Assembly: GCA_002798195.1 (NCBI GenBank)
Contig: NWQM01000011.1
Coordinates: 1 to 60,983, forward strand
From: Lysobacteraceae bacterium NML03-0222
Lineage (GTDB): Bacteria > Pseudomonadota > Gammaproteobacteria > Xanthomonadales > Xanthomonadaceae
Reading direction: 5' to 3'
Length of the DNA stretch: 60,983 nucleotides
Shown here: in pieces, positions 37,260 to 46,663 of the stretch
Numbering within the stretch: the first letter of the stretch is position 1
Layout of the letters: each line of letters opens with the position of its first letter
Notes under the pieces: generated by a model
The model's input: the letters and a program-made list of their open reading frames with translations, nothing else
Told to the model about the DNA's origin: nothing
Database searches by the model: none
Made by a program: the position numbers and the translations under genes

Positions 37260-38197
37260 GCTTCGGCCTCCGGGTTGGCGGTCAGACGCACGAACAATTC
37301 CTCCAGCCGGTTGCTTTGCGGGCGCATCGAGCGCACGCGGATGGCGGCCGCGTCCAGCTCGGCAAAAATGCGGTTCAAACTGGTTTCGCGCGGCATTTCA
37401 AGCGCCAGCGTATGCGCATCGGTCGCATGCAGGCGCACCCCGGCAATGGACGGCAGCTGTGCCGGCAGCGGGTCTTCCACATCCAGCACAAAGGCCTCCA
37501 CATCCAGTTGCGAGAGCATGGCTTTCATCGGCCCTTCGGCCACGATGCGGCCATGATTGATGACCGCCAGCGTGCGGCATAGCGCCTCGGCTTCTTCCAG
37601 ATAATGAGTGGTGAGGATGATGGTGGTGCCTTCTGCGTTGATTTTCTTCAGGCTGCGCCACATTTCGCGGCGGATTTCGATATCCACCCCGGCGGTTGGC
37701 TCATCCAGAATCAGCAGCCTTGGGCGGGTCATCATCGCCCGGGCAATCATCAGCCGCCGTTTCATGCCGCCCGAAAGCGTGCGGCTCATCACCTCGGCCT
37801 TGTTCCACAGCTGTGCCTCGCGCAATACCTCCTCGGCACGCAGCAGCGCCTCGCGCCGGGGAATGCCATAGAAGCCGGCGTAATTGACGCAAATATCCAG
37901 CGGCTTTTCGAACAGGTTGAAATTGATTTCCTGTGGCACCAGGCCAATCTGGCGCATTGCCTGGCTACGCTCGGCAGCAATATCGATACCGAACACCTTG
38001 ACCGTGCCAGAGGTCTTGTTGACCAGCGAGCTGACAATACCAATCAGCGTGGACTTGCCCGCGCCATTTGGCCCCAGCAGGGCATGAAAGTCTCCCGGCA
38101 CCACATCAAAAGACACGCCTTTCAGCGCCTGAGTGCCGTTGTCATAGGTCTTTACAAGATTGCGCACACTGAGCGCGGCAGCAGCTTGGGAGGTCAT
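37256..38197 (-). CDS. yadG: ABC transporter ATPase (YadG-like)
   Basis: The product is 313 aa with Walker A GPNGAGKST, Q-loop VPQE, signature LSGGMKRRL, Walker B LLILDEP and switch His in LTTHYLEEAE. The C-terminal 80 residues are the extra domain of YadG/CcmA-type exporters. It energises the permease encoded just downstream. The start is 64 bp from the divergent ferredoxin-NADP reductase gene. Confidence 0.94.
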   Translation of the reverse strand: MTSQAAAALSVRNLVKTYDNGTQALKGVSFDVVPGDFHALLGPNGAGKSTLIGIVSSLVNKTSGTVKVFGIDIAAERSQAMRQIGLVPQEINFNLFEKPLDICVNYAGFYGIPRREALLRAEEVLREAQLWNKAEVMSRTLSGGMKRRLMIARAMMTRPRLLILDEPTAGVDIEIRREMWRSLKKINAEGTTIILTTHYLEEAEALCRTLAVINHGRIVAEGPMKAMLSQLDVEAFVLDVEDPLPAQLPSIAGVRLHATDAHTLALEMPRETSLNRIFAELDAAAIRVRSMRPQSNRLEELFVRLTANPEAEA

Positions 38198-38261
38198 GAA
38201 AAAGCCGAATCAAGTGAAGCCTTATTATAGGCGGCTGTCTCCGCCCACCCGGCTGTGCCCG

Positions 38262-39044
38262 ATGTCCTCACTGTTTCCGATTCGCCTGACTGCCCGCCGC
38301 GAAATTTCGCCCTCTGTCCTGCATCTTTGCTTTGTGCGCGATGACGGCGCGCCGCTGGAGTACACACCGGGGCAGTTCATCCAGATTCATTTTCCGCTGG
38401 CCGATGGCAGTATCGCCCGGCGCAGCTATTCCTGCGCCACCCGCCACGACCATCACATCCAGGTCGGTGAAGCGGTGGAATTCATTGCCAGTCTGGTGCC
38501 CGGCGGTGCCGCCACGGCGCTGTTTCAGGGCATGGACATAGGTGACAGGCTCGAAGCCAGCGGCCCGCTGGGGCAGTTCGTGCTGAAGGCGGGCGATAAC
38601 AACCGCCGTTACCTGATGGTCGCCACCGGCACCGGCGTTGCCAGCTATCGCTCGATGCTGCCCGAGCTGGAAGCGCAAATGAATGCGCGTGGCGTGGAAG
38701 TAGTGCTGCTGCACGGCATCCGCAGCCCGGAGGACGCGCTGTTTGCCGATGAGTTCATCGCCTTTGCCGAGCGCCATCCGCAGCAGTTCCGCTATCTGGC
38801 CTGCTTCTCCCGACAAATGCCCGAAGCCGATAACGCCCTGCGCGCACACGCCTTCCACGGCTATGTGCAGAACGCCCTGCCCACGCTCGCCCCGGACACC
38901 GCGCAGGATGTGGCCTATCTGTGCGGCAACCCGAACATGGTCGATGCCTGTGTGGAAACCCTGAAGAACCTCGGCCTTGCCATGCGCCATATCCGCCGCG
39001 AGAAGTACATCAGCCAAGCCAGTAACGCGCCTGCCAAGGCTTAA
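38262..39044 (+). CDS. Ferredoxin--NADP(+) reductase-type flavoenzyme
   Basis: The product is 260 aa from ATG 38262. The FAD-binding barrel has RRSYSCAT (the RxYS motif) and the NAD(P) half has VATGTGVASYRSM, LLHGIRSPEDAL and YLCGNPNMV, followed by a terminal REKYIS. It is the Fpr-like family that exchanges electrons between NADPH and ferredoxin or flavodoxin, giving protection against oxidative stress. TATTAT at about 38222 could be the -10 element. An upstream in-frame extension lies in the promoter region and was not used. Confidence 0.88.
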   Translation: MSSLFPIRLTARREISPSVLHLCFVRDDGAPLEYTPGQFIQIHFPLADGSIARRSYSCATRHDHHIQVGEAVEFIASLVPGGAATALFQGMDIGDRLEASGPLGQFVLKAGDNNRRYLMVATGTGVASYRSMLPELEAQMNARGVEVVLLHGIRSPEDALFADEFIAFAERHPQQFRYLACFSRQMPEADNALRAHAFHGYVQNALPTLAPDTAQDVAYLCGNPNMVDACVETLKNLGLAMRHIRREKYISQASNAPAKA

Positions 39045-39100
39045 AGCACCATCCCACCTTCAACAGCGCTGACTTTAAGAACCTGTTCCAAGGAGTTCTC

Positions 39101-40597
39101 ATGAAACCCGTTCCTTTGTTATTGGCGCTGACTTCAGCTATGGCGCTGGCCGCCTGCCAAAACATGACCACGTCCGACAAGGACGCAAATGATGGCCGCC
39201 AGAAGCTCGGCTCACTGGTATTTGAGCCCTGCACACTTGCCAGCCCGCAAATCAACACCTCGATTGCCGCACAGTGCGCCACGCTGCAAGTTGCGGAAAA
39301 CCCGGATGCGCCGGATGGCCGCAAGATTGACTTGAAGATCGCCTGGGTGCAGACCGAAAACCCGGCAGCAGCCGAGCCTGACCCGGTTTTCATGCTGGCC
39401 GGCGGGCCGGGACAGTCGGCCATCCAGACCTTTCCGCAGGTGGAAATGGCTTTTGCCGATGTGCTGAAAAACCGCCATGTCATTTTGCTTGACCAGCGCG
39501 GCACCGGCGGCTCCAACCTGCTGGCCTGCCCGCAGGATGAGGCGGCCACGCAAGATGCCTCACCCGAAGCGATGCGCCATATGGCGCAGACCTGTGCAAC
39601 GGCGCTGTCGCAAAAAGCCGACCTGCGCTACTACACCACTACCAATGCGGTGCGTGACCTGGATGCGGTGCGGCAGGCCATTGGCGCTGAAAAAATCAAT
39701 TTGATGGGGATTTCCTACGGCACCCGCGTGGCGCAGCAATATGCGCTGCGCTACCCGCAGCACACCCGCAGCCTGGTGCTGGATTCGGTGGTGCCCAATA
39801 CCCAGCCACTGGGCGGCATTTTTGCCCGCAATCTGGATGATGCGCTGGCGCTGTATTTTGCCCAATGCCAGGGCGATGCCGCTTGCCGCGAAAAACTTGG
39901 CGACACCCGCGCACAGCTGGATGCGCTGCTGGCACGACTCAGACAGAACCCGGTCGAGGTGCGCTATCGCGATGCCTCCACCCACGAGGAAACCCGCACC
40001 ACACTCACCGCCGACATGCTGGCCGGGCTGGTGCGCATGTATGCCTACATGCCGCAGGCCGCCGCGCTATTGCCCAAGCTGATTCACGATGCCCATGCCG
40101 GGCACTATGAAGGCATCACTGCGCTGTCGCAGATGCTCAGCAAGCAAATGGGGGAAAGCATGGCGATGGGCATGCAGCTTTCGGTGATTTGCGCCGAGGA
40201 CGCGGGCAGCTTCAATGCAAGCGAGGCCGACCACAATACCGTGCTGGGGGCAGGGCTGACCAAAAGCATGGCCGCGATGTGCGATGTCTGGCCGCGCGGC
40301 GCAGTCCCGGCAGACTTCCGCACGCCACTGACCGGCAAGATTCCGGTGCTGGCGATTTCCGGCGAGTTCGACCCGGTGACGCCACCGCGCTATGGCGATG
40401 AGGCCATCGCCAAGCTCGACCACGCCATCCATCTGGTGCTCAAAGGTCAGGGGCATAACGTCATTGGCGCAGGCTGCATGCCGAAAGTATTTGCCCAGTT
40501 CGTCGAAACCGCATTCAGCGAGCCATTGCAAAGCAGCTGTCTTGACAATCTTTCCGCCGTGCCGCCGTTTACCTCTTTCAACGGGCCCAATCCATGA
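39101..40597 (+). CDS. Secreted lipoprotein alpha/beta hydrolase (TAP-like, peptidase S33-type)
   Basis: The product is 498 aa with AAGGAG just before ATG 39101. A lipoprotein signal has its Cys at MALAAC. The oxyanion region is AGGPGQSA, the nucleophile elbow is GISYGT, the acid Asp sits in SGEFDPVTPP and the catalytic His in GQGHNV, with the C-terminal TAP-like domain. These enzymes are proline-type aminopeptidases or tripeptidyl hydrolases; the substrate is unknown. Its stop overlaps the ATPase gene of a NatAB-type exporter (ATGA), so a periplasmic hydrolase and an exporter are co-produced. Confidence 0.92.
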   Translation: MKPVPLLLALTSAMALAACQNMTTSDKDANDGRQKLGSLVFEPCTLASPQINTSIAAQCATLQVAENPDAPDGRKIDLKIAWVQTENPAAAEPDPVFMLAGGPGQSAIQTFPQVEMAFADVLKNRHVILLDQRGTGGSNLLACPQDEAATQDASPEAMRHMAQTCATALSQKADLRYYTTTNAVRDLDAVRQAIGAEKINLMGISYGTRVAQQYALRYPQHTRSLVLDSVVPNTQPLGGIFARNLDDALALYFAQCQGDAACREKLGDTRAQLDALLARLRQNPVEVRYRDASTHEETRTTLTADMLAGLVRMYAYMPQAAALLPKLIHDAHAGHYEGITALSQMLSKQMGESMAMGMQLSVICAEDAGSFNASEADHNTVLGAGLTKSMAAMCDVWPRGAVPADFRTPLTGKIPVLAISGEFDPVTPPRYGDEAIAKLDHAIHLVLKGQGHNVIGAGCMPKVFAQFVETAFSEPLQSSCLDNLSAVPPFTSFNGPNP

Positions 40598-41349
40598 TCA
40601 GCGCCGAAAACCTGCATAAAACTTTCCCCGGCAAGGGCAAGAAAGACGCCCCGGTCATCGCCGTCAACCATGTCAGCTTTACCGCGCATGATGGCCAAAT
40701 CACCGGCCTGCTCGGCCCCAATGGCGCTGGCAAGACCACCACCATGCGCATGCTCTACACCCTGATGCAGCCGGAGCAAGGCCGGGTGCTGGTAGACGGC
40801 CACGACAGCGTGCGCGAAGCCGATGCGGTGCGTCGCATCCTCGGCGTGCTGCCCGATGCGCGCGGCGTGTACAAGCGCCTGACCGCACGCGAAAACATCG
40901 AATACTTCGGTCGCCTGCATGGCATGAGCGATGCCCTCATCAACGAGCGCTTGGGCAAACTTGCCCGCGCCCTGCAGATGGAAGACTTTCTTGACCGCCA
41001 GACCGAAGGCTTCAGCCAGGGACAGCGCACCAAGACCGCAATCGCCCGCGCGCTGATTCACGACCCCAAAAACGTGATTCTGGACGAGCCCACCAATGGT
41101 CTGGACGTGATGACCACCCGCGGCCTGCGCGAATTTCTGCGCCAGCTGCGCGCAGAAGGCCGCTGCGTGATTTTCTCCAGCCATATCATGCAGGAGGTCG
41201 CCGCGCTGTGTGACCGCATCGTCATCATCGCCCAGGGGCAGGTAATGGCCGAAGGCACACCCGATGAACTGCGCCAGCAGGCCGGGCTTGAAAATCTGGA
41301 AGACGCATTCGTGAAACTCATTGGCAGCGAGGAGGGTCTGTTCGCATGA
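40594..41349 (+). CDS. ABC transporter ATPase (NatA-like)
   Basis: The product is 251 aa with Walker A GPNGAGKTT, Q-loop near LGVLPDARGVYKRLT, signature FSQGQRTKTAIA, Walker B VILDEP and His in SSHIMQEV. The family drives NatB-type permeases, sodium or peptide exporters. Both ends overlap the neighbouring genes by ATGA, which shows tight coupling. The substrate is not known. Confidence 0.93.
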   Translation: MISAENLHKTFPGKGKKDAPVIAVNHVSFTAHDGQITGLLGPNGAGKTTTMRMLYTLMQPEQGRVLVDGHDSVREADAVRRILGVLPDARGVYKRLTARENIEYFGRLHGMSDALINERLGKLARALQMEDFLDRQTEGFSQGQRTKTAIARALIHDPKNVILDEPTNGLDVMTTRGLREFLRQLRAEGRCVIFSSHIMQEVAALCDRIVIIAQGQVMAEGTPDELRQQAGLENLEDAFVKLIGSEEGLFA

Positions 41350-42551
41350 GCCGCCAACAACACAGCCGCTTTGCCACCATTTGGACAGTGATGAAAAAGG
41401 AATTGCGCGACTTCTCGCGCGATCGCAAAACCTTCCTGATGACCTTGCTGCTTGGCCCACTGCTGTATCCGCTCATCATGCTTGGCATGGGCAAGCTCAC
41501 CGAGCTGCGCATCAGCACCCAGCTGGAAAAACCGCTGGAAATCCCGGTTATCGGCCATGAGCACGCCCCCAACCTGATGGCCTTTCTTGCCAGCTACGAC
41601 ATCCGCCCGCAGAAAGACCCTCCTCAGGATGTCGAGTCTGCCATCCGCGAACAGCGCGAGGATGTCGCACTCATCATTGAGCCGGCCTTTGCCGAGCAGT
41701 GGCAAAACGGTGAGCCCGCGCGCGTGGTGATGCTGGCCGACTCCACCCGGCGCGCGGCAGAAATCCCGATGCAAAGGCTGAGCCGCGTCCTGCAGGCCTA
41801 TGGCGGCAGCACCGGCAATCTGCGCCTGTTGGCGCGCGGCATCAACCCGGCCGTGACCCAGGCCATCGCCATCGACCACAAGGATCTGGCCACCCCCGAG
41901 GCCAAGCGCGGCATGCTACTCGCCATCATCATGCCGCTGATTCTCTTGATTTTTGCTTTCATCGGCGGCGCCCACCTGTCGATGGACAGCACAGCCGGCG
42001 AGCGCGAGCGACAATCGCTGGAGCCGCTCCTGACCACACCCGCTGCACGCGAAGCCCTGGTCAGCGGCAAGATGCTGGCCGCTGCCGCGGTCGGCATCAC
42101 CGGCCTGTTGCTCACCCTGGTGGCCTTCAAGCTCAGCGCCACCCTGGTCGGCACCGGCATGGCGAAGATGATGGATGTCAGCCTCAGCGCCATCGCGCAA
42201 ATGCTGCTGGTTCTGCTGCCGCTGGTCTTGATTGGCACCGCACTTCTTACCGCACTCTCGTCCTATGCCAAGAGTATGAAAGAAGCCCAGGCCAACCTCA
42301 CCTGGCTGATGTTCCTGCCAATGTTGCCTGCCTATGCACTGATGGCCTATCCAATCAAGGACACCGCCCTGTGGCAGTACGCCGTGCCGTTCCTGTCGCA
42401 GAACCAGATGCTCTCGCGCATCTCCCGTGGCGATGCCATCGCGGCAGAACAATGGGGCGTATACCTGGCCTCGGCCCTGCTGCTAGCCGCCCTCCTCTGG
42501 CTGGCTGCCGTATGGCGCTACAAGCAGGAGAAGCTTGCCATCAGCAGCTAA
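41346..42551 (+). CDS. ABC-2-type permease (NatB-like)
   Basis: The product is 401 aa. A first membrane helix, a large extracytoplasmic domain (residues about 50-190) and five or six C-terminal helices are present (MLLAIIMPLILLIFAFIGGAH, IAQMLLVLLPLVLIGTALL). The motif SMDSTAGERERQSLEPLLTT is typical of NatB/ABC2_membrane_3 proteins. It completes the three-gene operon of hydrolase, ATPase and permease, which ends in the terminator at 42584. Confidence 0.92.
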   Translation: MSRQQHSRFATIWTVMKKELRDFSRDRKTFLMTLLLGPLLYPLIMLGMGKLTELRISTQLEKPLEIPVIGHEHAPNLMAFLASYDIRPQKDPPQDVESAIREQREDVALIIEPAFAEQWQNGEPARVVMLADSTRRAAEIPMQRLSRVLQAYGGSTGNLRLLARGINPAVTQAIAIDHKDLATPEAKRGMLLAIIMPLILLIFAFIGGAHLSMDSTAGERERQSLEPLLTTPAAREALVSGKMLAAAAVGITGLLLTLVAFKLSATLVGTGMAKMMDVSLSAIAQMLLVLLPLVLIGTALLTALSSYAKSMKEAQANLTWLMFLPMLPAYALMAYPIKDTALWQYAVPFLSQNQMLSRISRGDAIAAEQWGVYLASALLLAALLWLAAVWRYKQEKLAISS

Positions 42552-42583
42552 CAGCAGCTTGATACCGCGAAAATCCGAGAACC

Positions 42584-42607
42584 AACCCGGCCATGTGCCG
42601 GGTTTTC
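42584..42607 (+). terminator. Rho-independent terminator after the NatAB operon
   Basis: AACCCGGC pairs with GCCGGGTT around CATGT and is followed by TTCAATC. It lies between the natB stop and the convergent end of the secreted orphan gene, so it may serve both strands. Confidence 0.75.
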
Positions 42608-43106
42608 AATCACAAGCCTTGCCTTCCATGCGGAAGTCCAAAGCAAATTTCGGCAGATCCGGAGATGGGCCGGCACTCATGGCGTCTTGCAGATAGATGC
42701 GGCTGCGCCCTTGGGCATCCAGTTTTGGGGGGATCGCCTTGCCCGGATGGCGCCAGACGCGCAACACGGCCTGCTGTGAAGGGCAAGCGGCACTGGGGAT
42801 ACGCACGATGTCATTGAGCAGCCAGCCGGTCGCCGCGCTGGGCTGAGCCACGCTGGCATCCTGCAACAGCGCGCGTGGCCGGCACTGACTGCTGCTTTGC
42901 ACCACTTCCACTCGATAAGGCAGCGCCGGGTTGCCAGTGAATTGCCCCTGCGCGCGGCTACAGGTTTCAGGAATGGTACGCATGCTATGCAGCACGCCTA
43001 CGGCCTGCGGGTTCGCCGCTTGCCGGGTGATTTCCGGCTTTTCCTGACCTGCCTCGGCAATTCCGCCGATGCACAGCAGGACGCCCATCATCAAAAACCG
43101 TTGCAT
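42606..43106 (-). CDS. Secreted protein of unknown function
   Basis: The product is 166 aa from ATG 43106 with GGGAG upstream. The signal peptide (FLMMGVLLCIGGIAEAG) is followed by a soluble domain with cysteines at PETCSRA, QCRPR, AACPSQ and the terminal KACD, which could form two disulphides. I recognise no family. It is monocistronic and convergent with the NatAB operon. The mechanosensitive-type gene lies divergently 138 bp away. Confidence 0.7.
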   Translation of the reverse strand: MQRFLMMGVLLCIGGIAEAGQEKPEITRQAANPQAVGVLHSMRTIPETCSRAQGQFTGNPALPYRVEVVQSSSQCRPRALLQDASVAQPSAATGWLLNDIVRIPSAACPSQQAVLRVWRHPGKAIPPKLDAQGRSRIYLQDAMSAGPSPDLPKFALDFRMEGKACD

Positions 43107-43244
43107 CTGCACTCTCCCGGTCATCTCAAACCCGCATCAGCCTCTCATGCTGCGGCTGAACCCTCTCCATCGGCAGGCTGCATACAAGCATTTCACCCGA
43201 AAGGTTTACACTCGAAACGTCTTTCAACCCCAAAGGTGACTACC

Positions 43245-44810
43245 ATGCCTCCCCAACTTCCCTGGCAGGTTTCCCTGCAACACTCTCTGGGCAGTTACCT
43301 GCCGCATCTGCTTGGCGGTATTGCCATCCTTCTGGTCGGCTGGCTGGTAGCGCTGGCGCTGGCAGCAGGCACCCGCAAGGGGCTCTCGGCCATGGGCCTC
43401 AACCGCCGCTTGAATGGCGCAACCCCCGAGGCTTCTGATTTCAACTATGAAAAACTGGCCGCACGGCTGGTGTTCTGGTTTGTGCTGCTGCTGGCTGCAC
43501 TTGGCATGTTCAGCGTGTTCAACGTTGATGGGGTTTCCGGCCCGCTGTCGGTACTTGCCTCCACGGTATTGAGCTATTTGCCGCGCATTTTGCTGGCACT
43601 GCTGCTCTCGGTACTGGGCTGGATTGTCGCCACCTTGGTGCGCAGCCTGATTAACCGCGGCCTCAATGCCACACGCCTTGACGAGAAGCTCTCCGAAGGC
43701 GCGGACATGCCGCCTGTTTCCAATGCCATGGGCAATGTTGCCTATTGGCTGGTGCTGCTGCTGTTCCTGCCGGCGATTGTTGGCGTGCTGCAAATCGAAG
43801 GTCTGATGACGCCGCTGACGCTGATGACCAACGACATCATGGGCATGCTGCCAAACATCTTCGTGGCCATGTTCTTTGCCATCGGTGGCTGGGTGGTCGC
43901 CAAGCTGGTACGCGGTCTGGTCAGCAACCTGCTGGCCTCGACCCGTATCGACCAGTTCTCTGCGCGCAATGAGGCGACCCGCGACCTGCGCCTGTCGCAG
44001 CTGGGCGGCACGCTGGCATTCATCCTGATTTTCGTCCCGGCACTGATTGCTGCACTGGATGCACTCAAGATTGAAGCCATTTCCGCGCCGCTGACCCGCA
44101 TGCTGGACATCATGGTGTCGGCCATCCCCGGCATTCTGGCTGCGACCGCCGTGCTGCTGCTGGCCTGGTTCATTGGCCGCTTTGCCGCCGACGTGATTGC
44201 CCGTCTGCTCTCCAGCCTGGGGCTTGACCGCCTTCCCGAGCGGCTGGGGCTGGGTCATGTTTTCCCGGTAGGGGCAAAGGCTGACGTGGAGGTGGTGACT
44301 GCAGAAATCGCTCCGCTGCAAAGCACTTCCGCCATCCCGACACGCGCACCGACCTCGCTATCGGATTTTGCCGGCAAACTGGCGCTGTTTTTCATCATGC
44401 TCTTTGCCACTGTCGAGGCCGCTGACCTGGTTGGCTTTACCGCCATCCGCGACCTTGCCACCACCTTCATTGCCTTCGGTGGCGACATCCTGCTGGGTCT
44501 GACCATTCTGGTGATTGGCTATTGGCTGGCCAACCTGGCCGCACTGGCCATCCAGCGTGCCAACGCCGGCAATGCCCTGCTGCTCTCACGTATCGCCCGC
44601 GTGGCCATCACCGCTCTAGTGCTGGCGATGGGACTGCGCGCGATGGGCGTTGCCAATGACATCGTGTACCTGGCCTTTGCCCTGACCCTGGGCGCTGTGG
44701 CCGTGGCACTGGCTATCGCCTTCGGTGTCGGCGGTCGCCATGCGGCAGGCCGCATCGCCGAGCGCTGGGCACAGCAATATCTGGACAAAAAGCGCGATCA
44801 GAACAACTGA
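43245..44810 (+). CDS. MscS-related TM-helix-repeat membrane protein
   Basis: The product is 521 aa from ATG 43245, with AAAGGTGACTACC upstream. It has about ten to eleven membrane helices arranged as repeated pairs of the mechanosensitive-channel N-terminal type (LGGIAILLVGWLVALALA, LLALLLSVLGWIVATLVRSL, VAMFFAIGGWVVAKLVRGL). It ends soon after FGVGGRHAAGRIAERW, where a true MscS would continue into its cytoplasmic beta domain; that domain is absent. Membership of the mechanosensitive family is therefore structural, and channel activity is unproven. A terminator follows. Confidence 0.83.
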   Translation: MPPQLPWQVSLQHSLGSYLPHLLGGIAILLVGWLVALALAAGTRKGLSAMGLNRRLNGATPEASDFNYEKLAARLVFWFVLLLAALGMFSVFNVDGVSGPLSVLASTVLSYLPRILLALLLSVLGWIVATLVRSLINRGLNATRLDEKLSEGADMPPVSNAMGNVAYWLVLLLFLPAIVGVLQIEGLMTPLTLMTNDIMGMLPNIFVAMFFAIGGWVVAKLVRGLVSNLLASTRIDQFSARNEATRDLRLSQLGGTLAFILIFVPALIAALDALKIEAISAPLTRMLDIMVSAIPGILAATAVLLLAWFIGRFAADVIARLLSSLGLDRLPERLGLGHVFPVGAKADVEVVTAEIAPLQSTSAIPTRAPTSLSDFAGKLALFFIMLFATVEAADLVGFTAIRDLATTFIAFGGDILLGLTILVIGYWLANLAALAIQRANAGNALLLSRIARVAITALVLAMGLRAMGVANDIVYLAFALTLGAVAVALAIAFGVGGRHAAGRIAERWAQQYLDKKRDQNN

Positions 44811-44827
44811 TTCAAGTCCACACCGCA

Positions 44828-44863
44828 AACGGCGATTCGGACAAGTTCCGGGTCGCCGTTTTT
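44828..44863 (+). terminator. Rho-independent terminator after the MscS-related gene
   Basis: AACGGCGA pairs with TCGCCGTT and is followed directly by TTT. The loop holds a second small stem. It starts 18 bp after the stop. Confidence 0.75.
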
Positions 44864-44920
44864 CATGGGCGCCTGCCCGCGTAAAATTGACGGCCTTATC
44901 CCCAACAATGGAGCCAGCTC

Positions 44921-45472
44921 ATGGGCCTTAGTCGCGTTACCACCGGCAAAAATCCGCCGGATGAAATCAACGTCATCATCGAAATCCCCAAGGATGCCGA
45001 CCCGGTCAAATACGAAGTGGACAAGGAGTCCGGCGCGATTTTCGTTGACCGCATCCTGTCAACGCCGATGCGCTATCCCTGCAACTACGGCTATGTGCCG
45101 CATACCCTTTGCGGTGACGGTGACCCGGCCGATGTACTGGTGATTCTGCACCTGCCGCTGTTGCCTGGCAGCGTGGTGCGCTGCCGCCCGGTCGGCGTTT
45201 TGAAGATGTCCGATGAGGCGGGCAGCGACGAAAAGCTGATTGCCGTGCCGGTATCCAAGATTTATTCGCGCTATGCCGATATTGAAAACGTCAGCGAACT
45301 GAGCTCGCACTGGGTCGAACGTATCGGCCACTTCTTCGAGCACTACAAAGACCTCGAAAAAGGCAAGTGGGTCAAGATCGCCGGCTGGGGCGATGCTGAA
45401 GAAGCCAAAGCCATCCTGCGCGATGCTGTTGAACGCTTCAACGCACTGCCAGAAGCAGAAAAAGTTTTCTGA
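44921..45472 (+). CDS. ppa: Inorganic pyrophosphatase
   Basis: The product is 183 aa, with GGAGCC upstream of ATG 44921. The Mg/PPi site of family I soluble pyrophosphatases is clear: CNYGYVPHT, GDGDPADVLV and KMSDEAGSDEK. It hydrolyses PPi to two phosphates and pulls biosynthetic reactions forward. It is monocistronic, with its own terminator at 45482. Confidence 0.97.
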   Translation: MGLSRVTTGKNPPDEINVIIEIPKDADPVKYEVDKESGAIFVDRILSTPMRYPCNYGYVPHTLCGDGDPADVLVILHLPLLPGSVVRCRPVGVLKMSDEAGSDEKLIAVPVSKIYSRYADIENVSELSSHWVERIGHFFEHYKDLEKGKWVKIAGWGDAEEAKAILRDAVERFNALPEAEKVF

Positions 45473-45481
45473 TCCTGCCTC

Positions 45482-45514
45482 GCCCCTGCCCGCTCATGCC
45501 GGCAGGGGCTTTTG
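45482..45514 (+). terminator. Rho-independent terminator after ppa
   Basis: GCCCCTGCC pairs with GGCAGGGGC around a 10-nt loop and is followed by TTTT. It starts 10 bp after the stop. Confidence 0.87.
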
Positions 45515-45587
45515 CTTGGCAACACAGCACTTCTCGTCCGGGCAAGCTCTAAACTTACAGCCTTTATAAATAGAACGAGAATCCCCC

Positions 45588-46466
45588 ATGCCCATTTTGC
45601 GCAAGACCCGTGTACTGGCCGCCACACTTTGCTTGGCGGCCTGTCAGCATATGCCGGAGAGGCCAGCCTCTTTGCCACCTCAACCGCCGGCGGCTCATGA
45701 CAATCTCAATGCCGTGGTATGGATGCAGCGCTCGGATGAGTACGCCGCCACCACCCGCAGCCTGTATCGTGCCGCTGCCAGGCAGTTGGATGCGGCTCTG
45801 GCCTCTGGCGAAGAGGCGCTTGCAGGCAATGAACGCAGCCCGGGTGATCGCCGTACGCTGCCAGCTGCCATCATCATGGACATTGACGAAACCGTGCTAG
45901 ACAACTCGCCCTATCAGGCGCGTCTGGTGGCAGATGGCGGCGAGTTTGACAACGACAGCTGGAATGCCTGGGTCACCGAGAAGAAGGCGCGGGTGATTCC
46001 CGGCGCATTGGAGTTCACTCAGGCCGCGGCCGCGCGCGGCATCACCATTTTTTATATTTCCAACCGCGAGGCCGCGCTCAGTGCCGAGACGCTGGAGAAC
46101 CTGCGTGCTGCGGGGCTGCCGGTAAAGACAGATGAAAACGTGTTCCTGGGGCTGGGCACGCAAGTGCCCGGCTGCGAACAGGTCGGCAGTGAAAAACTCT
46201 GCCGCCGCCAGCTGGTATCGCAGAAATACCGGGTGGTGATGCAGTTTGGCGACCAGCTGGGAGATTTTGTCGAGATTCGCAGCAATACCCCCGAGGCGCG
46301 AGCAGCGCTATCCGGGCAATACAGCAGCTGGTGGGGAGAGCGCTGGTGGATGCTGCCCAATCCCAGTTATGGCGGTTGGGAGTCGGCACTGCTTGGCGAA
46401 AATCGTCGCGCCTCGCCCGAGGCACGCAGGCGCATCAAGCAAGATGCGCTACAGCAATACAAATAA
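45588..46466 (+). CDS. 5'-nucleotidase/acid phosphatase lipoprotein, e(P4)-type (HAD class C)
   Basis: The product is 292 aa. A lipoprotein signal has its Cys at LCLAAC. The HAD catalytic motif is MDIDETVLDN, motif II is YISNRE, and FGDQLGDF carries the last metal-binding Asp. These are the marks of class C acid phosphatases such as the Haemophilus e(P4) lipoprotein, which removes phosphate from nucleotides and NMN at the outer membrane. It probably salvages nucleosides or phosphate. TATAAA at 45563 may be its -10 element. Confidence 0.93.
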   Translation: MPILRKTRVLAATLCLAACQHMPERPASLPPQPPAAHDNLNAVVWMQRSDEYAATTRSLYRAAARQLDAALASGEEALAGNERSPGDRRTLPAAIIMDIDETVLDNSPYQARLVADGGEFDNDSWNAWVTEKKARVIPGALEFTQAAAARGITIFYISNREAALSAETLENLRAAGLPVKTDENVFLGLGTQVPGCEQVGSEKLCRRQLVSQKYRVVMQFGDQLGDFVEIRSNTPEARAALSGQYSSWWGERWWMLPNPSYGGWESALLGENRRASPEARRRIKQDALQQYK

Positions 46467-46566
46467 ATCAAATAGTTACCATTGCAAACCTTAGGTGTTG
46501 CATAAACTTTTTGGCACGGTTAATCTTCGCCTGCCACAACCTGTCCTCCGGCGTTGCCGGACTTTC

Positions 46567-46595
46567 AAGGAGACCTGCGTGTCTCCTTTCTTTTT
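46567..46595 (+). terminator. Rho-independent terminator after the acid phosphatase gene
   Basis: AAGGAGAC pairs with GTCTCCTT around CTGCGT and is followed by TCTTTTTG. It lies 100 bp after the stop codon and 69 bp before the next start. Confidence 0.82.
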
Positions 46596-46663
46596 GCACG
46601 ATGCTTGCCGACAGGCACTGGCTTTGGTCAAGATGCACACATCGTGCTGACGGATACTCAAGC

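Noticed and set aside
42897..43244. N-terminal extension of the MscS-related gene
   Set aside because: It overlaps the divergent secreted protein gene, has no membrane or family sequence, and ATG 43245 has a good ribosome site.
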